Below, in pieces: positions 54,937 through 64,000 of a stretch of 64,000 nt of DNA. This stretch comes from Carnegiea gigantea (taxonomy: Eukaryota > Streptophyta > Magnoliopsida > Caryophyllales > Cactaceae), in assembly GCA_029747015.1 (NCBI GenBank), contig JAKOGI010000024.1, positions 1,168,001 to 1,232,000 on the forward strand. Reading direction: 5' to 3'. Numbering within the stretch: the stretch's first letter is position 1; each line of letters begins with the position of its first letter. Position numbers and translations under genes: made by a program. The notes beneath the pieces are model-generated. The model was not told where the DNA came from, made no database searches, and saw only the letters and a program-made list of their open reading frames with translations.

Positions 54937-57849
54937 TGACTGATTGGATTAGTCTCGTTTTAAGTGTTTAAAAATATGAGTTCTAAGCATGCTTGTTTTG
55001 GGACTACAACTACATGATTAATTGCCTAATTTTCGTAATTATGCAAGTTAATAGCATGCTTTTGTGATTTTAATTGACTAAAGACTGAAAATTTAGCCAT
55101 GAATTAATTAACATGTATGCCAGATCGCTTAACATGTTTATATTCCACAAGCCTGATTCTTTATTCGATTATATGTTAATCTAAGTTATGCCTAGATTAA
55201 TCAAGTTCATGCTTAAATCTACCTATGCCCTGTAAAATTAGCATGTCTAGTTAAGTCATCTATTACCAAAAGGGGTTAATTTTTAAGTAATAACTCATTG
55301 TTCGAATTGTTCAAATTCATGATTAAACCAAATTATGATGCAATCAGAAGGCTTGATTATTTATATTACTAAGTAAAAATTATGATAAATGAATTACATG
55401 AATGTACTCTCAGTATGCGACTATGTGTGCATATTAAAACCCTACTCGGATTAGTTCTTATGTCTGCTGAATTCTTGATAGCATGATTGTGAAACCCAAA
55501 ACCCTAACCCTAACCTCCCCTCTGCCTGAAACTCGACCTTGGCTAAAAGAAAAAAAAAAAAAGAAAAGGGGTAGAAGAGACTCAGATCTAGATCATACCC
55601 ATGAGAACCGCCGTTGAGGGGTGGCGCGTGTAACTCACGCGCCGCCAACGAAGAAGATTTTGGCTCTTTTTCTTCCTCCAATCGCAAAATCCACCAGATT
55701 GACGACGCGTGTGACTCACGCGCCACCACGTGAGAGGAACGTTTGGTGCATAGCTGATGTTTTCTAGCTCGGTTGCATCCGATTTACACGCTGGTGGGTT
55801 ATTTGTAAGCTTTCAACGGTGAGTGGGGGTTCTTTCCTCATTTGGGCTTCTAGACAGGGTTCACCGTCCTCAATAGGGTTGAGGTGGAGACATGAACCGT
55901 GAGAAGAAGCCGTAAAGTGGCCATAAGAAGGGTCAGAGAAGGCCGGGTGCTGGTGAAGCTCTATGCTCCACATCTCGGCTATGGCGGCGACACGGCTGAA
56001 CGAAGGAACCTCAATGGTGAAGGTGGTTGCCATGGTCTCGGCGCCAAAAGCCCAAGAGAGGAGCTCAGTGCTCCATTTCCTGGCGATGGCATCGAAAGGC
56101 AGACCGAGAGGAGAAAGGGAGGAGTTCTTTTTTGGGGGTCAAGAGGAAGAGGAAGTTTAGAGGGGCATACGGGATAGAGAGGAAAGAGAGTGTCTAGGGT
56201 TAGTAAGGAGGGGGTAGCTAAGTGAATGTTACTCATTCATATGAAGGCCCCAGTTGGGCTCCATTTAATGGGCCGGTTACTCACCTGGTTTTTGGTCGTT
56301 TATAGGTTGGTTCTCAGGCCCAACTTTATTTTATATCGGGTCGTTTTTTCTAGGCTCGATTATTTTCGGTCGATTTTGTTTTTTGGTTTCTATTTTAGGC
56401 AGCGTAATCGTAATCAGTTTTATATGTTGAACGTGGTTGTGAGTTTTTCCTATATTTTTAGCATTTTTATGCTCACATCACTACTACTCATGTAACGATT
56501 ATTTTATATTATTGTTTATATAATGATAATATGAAAATCAGAGGTATGATTTATAATAATGTGTTATATGTCGAATTTGTTTTAGTAATATGTTATATGA
56601 ATTAGTTTTATATAACATAAGCTTATGTTTCATGTTGCCATTTTCGTAATAATATTACAGTTAAATATAAATTTATGTCATAGGATTCTTTTGTTGAGAA
56701 CATTTCTTATGAATTAGTTTCATAAAGCTTATGTGAATATGTTTAATATAATTGAAAGTAATATATGTATGATAGTCACCAATTAATGTGTTAATAAGTG
56801 CAACCAAAGTTTTATAAATTTTATAATTAACTTTAAGAAACTCTTGAATCACATCCATATGTGATGATAATATGAAAGGCATGATCGATGTATAATTACG
56901 TGTTATATATTGAAAGGAATAAACAAATTGTTTTAGTAATAGAATATATCAATTAGTTTCATATAAAATTAAACCTTGTGTAAATATGTTCACATGGCTA
57001 AATGTGAATTTGGCCTAAGATATAATAATGTATTATATCACTAATAGATATATTATATAAATTCGTTTTATATTGACTAAGGATTGTAATATTATATGGA
57101 TGTGTACCACATAATTATTTATGTGTAATTTCTTTTTGATATGTCATTAAATAAAGTTTTTTTTCAATGACATATCAGTGACTATATAAATTTGTTTTAT
57201 ATGACTTCGTGTAAATTTGTTTTACATGATTAAAGCTGAATATCTTTGTGATATTTGTAGATACGCTAATTAGTTTAACAAATTGTGCACTCCAGAAATT
57301 TCGTTTTATGGAAAAATGCAGTAATTAAATTATAGAAACTTCTAATTCATGCTTGTATGTGATGATTATGAGTTTAGCAAAATTTTCGATCACATGACAT
57401 GAGTGATGGAGTTTTTGATAATTTAGTTACCTGAAAATATGCCTAGTGTCCATCTTTTAAGTATATACTTTCAGATATGGCAATTTAAAAAAATGATTGG
57501 TGATTAGTTTGCCAATGAAGAGCTAGATAGCATTAACTATGATACATGGTGTTAGAAGATTTAACTTCTTCTAAACAAACACAAAGTATCAGAACACTCG
57601 ATGGCTTTCAAATTCTCCTAGGATAGGCAAAGATGTGAATAACATAGATGTAACTGCTTCTGAGCAGCATCAAGAGAGAGACTAATGACATACCATGAAT
57701 GGTTTGAGGATGGATCGACTAGCATGCTGCCCATGTGGGATTACATGTATGATGATCTTGTAAGGGGATCTAAGGGCTATTCCACTGTTGAGGACATGTA
57801 AGATTAGCTTACATCCTGTTTGACCAGATTCATCCCCTTTTCAAAACTC
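54937..57849 (+). other. Long leader / unassigned region with GC-rich block
   Basis: No gene is supported. 55595-56165 is much more GC-rich than its surroundings, has a GGCGCGTG-ACTCACGCGCC phrase twice (near 55622 and 55703) and several overlapping short ORFs on both strands. 56400-57500 is AT-rich with many TTATAT phrases. It may be the gag/leader of the Copia element decayed beyond recognition, or a separate insertion. Confidence 0.35.
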
Positions 57850-59718
57850 TGAACCTAAGGATGGTATTAACAAAAGAGTAAACGGTCAAGGTCAATAGAG
57901 AGTAAAATGTAACGCGTATGAACTGCTATAATTGTGAAAAGAAGAAACCCACTGCTTGGGATCATCCCGAGTTGACTAAGGTGCCTTTTTTTTACAGTTA
58001 CACCTGAATAATATGTGTGCTCCCAAGTAGTAGTTATCAAACTTTCTTCCTTAGTGGACTATAGACATGGGCGCAAGCAAACATGTAGTTCAGGGCTGAG
58101 CTGATTTTGTGAACCTTTATCGCCACCCGATGGGTTCACAGACTGTTGTCTTAGGGATGATAGTGAGGACCACGTCCTTGACATAGCAATATGTCAGCTC
58201 AAACCCCGTGAAGGAAATGAATTGTTCCTCCACGATGCTCTCCACGCTCTTAGGGTGTAGCGTACTTTTGTATCGTTTAGTTCAGATGTTAGTTTTCTCT
58301 TTTTGATTTTTGTCTATCACGACCTCTTCCGTCTTTGCTGTTTTCTTTGAACTCTATTTTTAGGCATACTCGACTTGACCATGAGGGTCAAGGTAGAGTG
58401 AACAAGCTAACTAGAGATGGTCCTTTAGATCAACTCACTAGCGTTAAGTTACCTAAGTGAGTAATGTCCAGCTGGCAAAGCAAAGCCTTTTGGTGAGGCT
58501 TCTAAAGCATCTAGCCCCTTATAATTAGTCCATTAAAGCATTTGCGGACCCATGAACATGAAGGTACATCATGGGATTATCTATTTCATCACTCTTATAG
58601 ATGGTTATTCACGACGTGGGCATATGTACCTACCGCCTCATCACTACAAGGCGCTCGATAACACTTGGTAACACAAAGTAGAGACTCAGTTGGAACGAAG
58701 AGTTAGAAATCTTCAGACTAATCAATGTCGTGAATACCTCTCTGATAGGTTTAGAGAGTCCTGTGAGGAAAAATGTATATAAAGACAGCTAATGATTCCA
58801 TACACCCTACAACAAAATGGTGTTATGGACCGTACGAATCGTACATTGCTTGATATGGTTAGGTCAATGATGTCACATGTGAGCCTCTCAATTAGTTTTG
58901 GGGGGATACATTGCTCACGACAACCTATATCCTTAATTGTGTGATAAGCAAGAGTATACCTGTCATACCATATGAGCAATGGTTTGATAAGAAGCCATCC
59001 TTAAACCATTTATGCCCATGGGGTTCGGCCGGCTATGTGCATAACCCAGCCCGCAAAGATGAAAAACATTGGTCCAAGAGCCACCAAGATGATGTTCATT
59101 AGATATCCCGCACAATCTAATGAACAGAAATAGATTCTTACAATGTTGACTTTCTCGAGGATGAGTTTCCGACCATTGGTGAAGTCAAGCAAGATGTCGA
59201 ACTGTTTGAGTTACAGCAAGACATCCAACCATTTTTCGGTGAGGGGGAGAATTTGGACTCTAACCAAGTCACCGAAGATGGTATGCTTCCCTTAACCGAA
59301 AGGAATGGGGGAGACTTGTCTGCTTAGGAGAATGAGAATCGCCCTCAATCTCCCATACATGAGGAGAGTCAACCTGTGTGTGTGGTCCGTCCTCAATCTC
59401 CTGTTCCCAAACATACAATTGGTCCATATGTTTGGGGCCCCACGCTTTAGAGGGATAGGGGAAGCAGCTCTCCACATGCTCAGGGTCCCACACCCCTTAG
59501 AAAAAGGAGGAGGGATGCCTCGCCCAGGCAGACAAACAATGAAGGCCCTAGGATCCGAAGAAGTGAGCGTGAAAGAATTCCTCGACGATATTTCCAAATC
59601 GAAGAAGAAATACTTCTATGCACTACCTTGGAAGTTAAGGGGCCTACCTCTTATTAAGAGGCAATTGACTCACCAAGTGTGCACAAACTTCAATGACTAC
59701 CAATTGATAAGACCTTGA
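57850..59718 (+). pseudogene. Decayed Copia gag-pol: zinc knuckle, protease, integrase
   Basis: Traces occur in the right order. A zinc-knuckle start, CYNCEKKK, lies near 57923. The protease active site WTIDMGASKHVV is at 58055-58090; methionine replaces the usual threonine in D-T-G. The integrase core is near 58570-58850 (ITLIDGYSR, CREYLSDRF, then YTLQQNGVMDRTNRTLLDM). Its C-terminal part is at 58911-59100 (TYILNCVISKSIPVIPYEQW, then KKPSLNHLCPWG), and the linker before RT is near 59540-59640. Stops and frameshifts occur every few dozen codons. The element is much older than the Copia at 48995-53704. Confidence 0.65.
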
Positions 59719-60568
59719 ACCAAGCTAAGCCTCAAATAACTAAAAAAAAACTAGTGAAATTGTTTGTGGATTTTTGAATGTGGAAGAATAGCTAATAAAA
59801 GGGATAAGACTAAGATAAAGGTGTAAGCAACCACTTACCCTAACAATCCACCAATTAAATCTCTAAAGCAACCCACCAAGAATTAATCTAAAGGATTGAC
59901 TCAATATCCATCCAAATACACTGGCATTTGAAATAAAGAGATTGGATTTTCTTCGTGGAAAGAAAAGCATTCTACCTTTTATTCATTAATTATCAAGTTA
60001 AATCTATCTCTTATGTCAATATAAGAAGCTAGTTGATAGCCATAAAAATTAAGTTAATAGAAGTGAAGCACCTAAGGGGTTAGTGTGGACCAATAAAATT
60101 CAAAGATCTAATCTAGCCACTAGTATTTCGACAATGATTTAAGCATATTGAAATTCGAAACTTCTAGGCTAGTGATGAGTCATCCAAAATGCAAGGTTAG
60201 AAACGTCGCCATACTTGAGCTTGATTGGTGGCATCATCCACCATGTCATATGGACAAATTTGAGGGAAGATATTTAATGGATAATTTTTTGAAGGTGTCC
60301 ACTCACGTCTTATAAAATATTAACCCGTTAATCATCCATTTGATGGCCCAATTAAACCCTTAATGAAAAGCATGCATATTGTAACCTGCAATGACCCTTG
60401 TTCGGTGTAAGCTCCATAAATAGCTCCATACTTGAAATTTAAAGGAGTTCTATAGTTTGTTGGAAAGTAGAAATTCATATCTAAAATACTAATTTTGAAA
60501 CTTATTTGATAATCTAAAAAGCAGCTGAAATTTGACCTACAAAACTAAAAATTTCTACACAACTTGTG
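59719..60568. other. Unassigned interval
   Basis: AT-rich, no ORF or recognised repeat. It contains the unmapped 3' edge of the truncated Copia element and the left edge of the surviving MULE-2 transposase part. Confidence 0.4.
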
Positions 60569-62081
60569 CTAGAAGCTTTGTTTGTCATAATCCACCACAA
60601 ACAAGTGAATTATGGACCTAAACAACTTTGAGGGATGATTTAGGTTCTTACTGCGCATCATATACAAATTGTACAACCAAGGGTTTTTCATGTCCACCAA
60701 ATTTGTCTGGCATACTGTAACACAAACAAGGTAATAAGCAATGCATATACCACAACATAAGCAAACAAATGCCAAGTAATAAGCAAAGCATACTGACATA
60801 AACAAGAAGGGAAAAAACATTCCACTTATTATAAATACCAACCTTTCCCAATGCTCCTTAAATTCTTGGATAATCTCACAAAACTTCAAAAAAAGGCAGG
60901 AGCCAAAGCCTTCTTTCAGCTTCCAACCATTAAGGTTTCCTTGAATTTTGATCGATGCACCAAACATATAACCTATGTTGAGTATTAGGGAAAAACCCCT
61001 TAATTGAGCAGCCATAGGAAACCTCGATCAGTCTTAACAGTAACGAGAAGTTTATAGTCCATAGATTTCAAATATTGATGAAAAAGCAAAATGAAAGATT
61101 CAATCCGCTCACTAAGCAGAAAGACACAACCAAACAGCACATTACTACCATGGTGATTTATACCAACAATCAAACCACATATGATGTCATATTTATCTAT
61201 TCTATAAATAGTATCACGAACCATGAAATCACCATACAAAATGTATCTTACTTCATCTGTGAGTCTCTCTAAAAAAGAAAAAAGAAAAAAACTTATCAAC
61301 TCCCCATCACCATTTAATTCTATAGCACAGACGAAGAATTGCTCATTTTCGAACATTGACATAAACTTACCAGGCAAAGTGCTGACATTGGCACCTTCCA
61401 AAGACCTTCTTTCCTTAGACATCTTATTATCAGCATCTTGGGCTATAAAATCAAGTTAAGGGGAGCCCCCGGCTTCTTTTTTAAACAACCTAAAAACATC
61501 AAACATACTCATGCCAGATTCCCTCATAAGCTTATATGTTTAAGAGTTTGCTTTCTAATTTGTCTACTTGTAAAAAATAAGTCTCATCACTAGTAGTGGA
61601 ACTGTATGGTTATAAACCATACTATGCTTTGTTGTAACCCACACATTTCCATTGTGAATAAGATAAAGCTTTGCCTTACAATTTGTTCTCATATTAACCT
61701 TAGTATAGGATGTTCCATCATTACTCTTCTCTTGCTTAACACCTTCTTTACTGCAACAAAGTTCTCTTCCGACCAACTCACGCTTTGCCGTACACCTTCT
61801 TTTTGCTAAACCTAACATCAAATCCAACTTGCATGGAATAATTCTAGTTCACTTCAAAACATTCCGTTAATGTTCTATGTTTTTTACCAATTCCAACTCA
61901 AATTTTCAACTTGAATATATATTAAACAATTTGCATCATCAGCATTAGCTTCTTCAATAGCCAGACACAAATTCTCCATTTTCTCGTCAAAGCAGAGTAC
62001 ATTTGCCGCTCGAACACTGGCGCTTTTATCTAAAAGACATATAAAAGTATCAAAATATTTTTTCAATGACCTTACAAGCAC
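60569..62081 (-). pseudogene. FAR1-type MULE transposase gene of MULE-2, truncated
   Basis: From high to low coordinates: an acidic N-terminal stretch (62081-61884), then a FAR1 DNA-binding domain (61827-61564; GRELCCSKEG, then NCKAKLYL and VYNHTVPLL). The MULE transposase core follows (61422-61000; RYILYGDFMVRDTIYRIDKY, INHHGSNVLFGCVFLLSERI, SFILLFHQYL). A last segment (61015-60860) carries LKEGFGSCLFLKFCEIIQEF. Its layout matches the MULE-1 transposase, but the SWIM zinc finger and C-terminus are absent. A non-coding stretch near 60730-60815 with repeated ATAAGCA may be an intron. Separate frames show several frameshifts, so the gene is dead. Confidence 0.7.
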
Positions 62082-62922
62082 TGAGTATACTAGATTATAA
62101 GTAATACAAAATGCCCTTTATAAGCAAAAACAAAATTGAACCACGGTGATCTGATAAGCATTGAGTATATCATTTTATAAGTACATTATAATTAGTTCCA
62201 TAGGCAACAGAAAATTGCACATCTGAAAATAGAAGAAATATCATAAGCACTGCTTGCATTGTCTTAGAAGCAATAAATATAACAAGACATAAGCAAAATA
62301 GAATAATAACAAGTATGAACAAATGCCTTGAACAATGGACGTAATCAGTAAATCTCGTTTGAAATCACCAACTGAGCATCCACCATCTCTTTGTGAATTA
62401 CACAAAACAGAAAATCAAACATCTCTCTTAACGACAATTGAATTCGAAGAAATATAAACACTCTCTGCCTCAATAGCCATCATCAAACTTCGACACTGAC
62501 CAAACCCAAACCTACAACTCTATCAAAATCACTTCAGCAATGAGAGCTCAAAAAATCAAACCAAAAAACAACCAAACAATTCTAATCCAAACACCACACT
62601 AATAATGTCAAGGTACATGCCAATGAATTGAGAGAACCAAAACATGAACAAACAACCACCTCCATGAAAGAGTGAAGGGCTGTCCACCAGGAATTCTCTC
62701 TCAAAATTTCGCAAAACACAAGAAACAAGGAGGATTTACACAAATTTTAAAATAAGAGGAAAAAAGATGACCGGATTGGCTACGCAGCTAGATAAGCCCA
62801 ACACAATTGTCAAAATGAGTCTCATGTCTACACATTCAAATCAGCCCAAAATAATGAATTCAGTCTAACTTGGCAAGTGAATGACATCAGCATACGTCAG
62901 TCTGCATAGGTGGCCACAGGCT
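62082..62922. other. Right non-coding part of MULE-2 with TAAGC motifs
   Basis: Repeated ATAAGCA/TTATAAGC motifs in plus orientation at 62090-62300, then A-rich leader-like sequence and the terminal repeat. No ORF supported. Confidence 0.55.
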
Positions 62923-62931
62923 TATCTTAAA
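62923..62931. repeat. Right target-site duplication of MULE-2
   Basis: TATCTTAAA, partner of 46153-46161 (8/9). Confidence 0.55.
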
Positions 62932-63153
62932 ATTTTCCAAAAGTTGCAGAGGGGGAATATAATTTTGTTTGAAGGGATCCATATATTAGGATGCGTGTAA
63001 ATCTGTTTACTATTAAATAAAAATGTGTTGAAGTGAACCAAGAAATTCCCAGAACTGCAGCTGATAAAAATATTTGTAATGACAATCCTTAACGGCGCGA
63101 CAAGGGGTGCTCGCATAACAGTTTGTCAAGGGACTACAATGGGGCTATTAACG
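62932..63153. other. Interval right of MULE-2
   Basis: No gene or repeat recognised. It is slightly GC-richer near 63090-63150. Confidence 0.4.
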
Positions 63154-63885
63154 GTTGTTATATCATACAGTCGATTGTACAGATATAGTTATACAATCGA
63201 ATTTTGGCTCACTAAAAATATTATATAACTCATTAAAATATATTGTTATGCACCCATTTTTATTTACTAAAAAATACCGTATAGCTCACTAAAATACTTT
63301 AGTGAGTTAAGATAATTTTAGTGAGCTAATACATACTTTTAGTGAGCAGACAGACCGAAACTAATGTGTTTTATGTACCCAAATTTCACTTAGTAAAAAT
63401 ACCATATAACTTATTAAAATGTGCGATTGTACTAAAAAAATATTAAATGCATCTAAAACTCACTAAACTATATTCTAGTTGTCTATATTTTTTTAGTAAG
63501 CTATGATATTTATTTAGTGAGTTGTTATATCATACAACCGATTGTATAGAAGCAATTGCGTAATCGAATTTCAGATCACTAAAAATAATGTATAACTCAC
63601 TATAATATTTTAGTGAGTTGAGACACAATTTTAGTGAGTTATTACATACTTTTAGTGAGCGGATAGACCAAAACTAATGCATCTTATTTACCCTAGGTTT
63701 CACTTAGTAAAAATACTATAACTCATTAAAATGTGCTATTGTACTAAAAAAATATTATTGTGCATCTGAAATTCACTAAATTATATTCTAGTTGTCTATA
63801 TTTTTTTTAGTGAGTTATGACATATATTAATGAGTTGGACTATATTTAATGTGTTCACTATATTTGTATTATACTCGCAAAATAT
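63154..63885. repeat. Tandem duplication, 367-bp unit, two copies
   Basis: Unit 1 (63154-63520) and unit 2 (63521 to about 63885) both start GTTGTTATATCATACA and share the same order of motifs, for example ACATACTTTTAGTGAGC and TTCTAGTTGTCTATATTTTT. Unit 2 has about 45 bp deleted in its first third and several substitutions. Confidence 0.85.
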
Positions 63886-64000
63886 AATACAAACACCCTT
63901 ATATTATAGTAAAAAATGATTGAGCTGTAACATAACCTAAGAACTTGATAATATTATTTGCTGGCTATCTATACTATTCTTTTTAGTGACGTTATGCTAT
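63154..64000. mobile_element. Motif-rich end of a third MULE-1-like element (partial)
   Basis: It starts GTTGTTATATCATACAGTCG, loosely similar to the inward-read right end of MULE-1 (GTTATTATGTACAATCGG). It is dense in TTTTAGTGAG and its complement CTCACTAAAA. No ORF is supported. It continues beyond the window, so identity cannot be settled. Confidence 0.45.

Larger units (their letters stand above)
54520..59760 (+). mobile_element. Decayed, 3'-truncated Ty1/copia element
   Basis: The plus strand carries a 5' LTR, primer site, long leader, a gag zinc-knuckle trace, protease, integrase and the linker before RT. RT, RNase H and a 3' LTR are not found, so the element was cut off near 59760. 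It lies between the two gene halves of MULE-2, presumably inserted there. Confidence 0.6.
46162..62922. mobile_element. MULE-2: second Ulp1/FAR1 MULE, split by nested insertions
   Basis: The left end reads CCTTGGCCTACCTAGC. The right end read inward is AGCCTGTGGCCACCTATG, which shares TGGCC-ACCTA allowing one gap, with an 8/9 nine-base duplication outside. Inside, a Ulp1-type gene fragment lies on the plus strand at the left (47696-54000) and a FAR1/MULE transposase fragment on the minus strand at the right (62081-60569). This is the same arrangement as MULE-1. The 16.8 kb includes a 4.7-kb Copia element in the Ulp1 gene and a decayed Copia element between the two genes. Parts of both genes (protease catalytic domain, transposase C-terminus) are not found and are probably deleted. 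Confidence 0.6.

Noticed and set aside
55496..55516. Telomere-like AACCCTAACCCTAACC
   Set aside because: Only two to three degenerate units in a decayed retroelement; too short for an interstitial telomere.
1..64000. tRNA, rRNA or organelle DNA insertions
   Set aside because: No cloverleaf, rRNA core or plastid/mitochondrial gene sequence recognised; tRNA-like matches are only primer-binding sites.

Overview
The window looks like gene-poor nuclear DNA of a flowering plant, most likely a eudicot. Nearly everything recognisable is a transposable element: Athila-type and SIRE-type LTR retrotransposons with plant-style primer-binding sites, smaller Copia elements, a CACTA transposon, and Mutator-like elements (MULEs) with FAR1-type transposases and Ulp1-like proteases. 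I found no convincing single-copy host gene, rRNA, tRNA, operon or CRISPR array.

Layout, left to right. 1-1030: LTR-like tail, tentative. 1031-5444: minus-strand remnant of an Athila-like Ty3/gypsy element (gag, protease, RNase H tail and ATHILA-type ORF; RT and integrase not seen). 5445-11050: minus-strand non-autonomous LTR element with diverged LTRs, a tRNA-Asp-type primer site and one zinc-knuckle ORF. 11051-11294: start of a third related LTR. 11731-22931: plus-strand SIRE-type Copia element, LTRs about 1.4% diverged by eye, broken gag-pol and a long open env-like ORF. 22932-25250: decayed Ty3/gypsy DNA with an integrase trace.

25968-38761: the most interesting object, a 12.8-kb MULE with a Ulp1-like protease gene (+) converging on a FAR1-type transposase gene (-), flanked by an 8/9-matching 9-bp target duplication. 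Its non-coding parts hold about 80 copies of a directional motif (core TTTAGTGAGC), and a solo LTR with a perfect 5-bp target duplication sits in the protease gene. 39205-45800: CACTA element with AAA target duplication, no visible transposase and possible captured exons.

46162-62922: a second MULE of the same architecture, recognised by joining its two ends (TSD TATC[A/T]TAAA, 8/9). It has been split by a 4.7-kb Copia element (48995-53704) inside its Ulp1 gene and by a decayed Copia (54520 to about 59760). From 63154 to the window edge there is a third motif-rich segment resembling the end of a relative of the first MULE, including two tandem 367-bp units.

The genes work only as element machinery: gag, protease, integrase and RT/RNase H for the retroelements, and transposase plus a de-SUMOylase-like cysteine protease for the MULEs. 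Most are broken by stops or frameshifts. Order of events inferred from nesting: the MULEs are old, the LTR insertions in them are later, and the SIRE and 48995-53704 Copia insertions are recent. Pairwise identities and motif counts are by eye.
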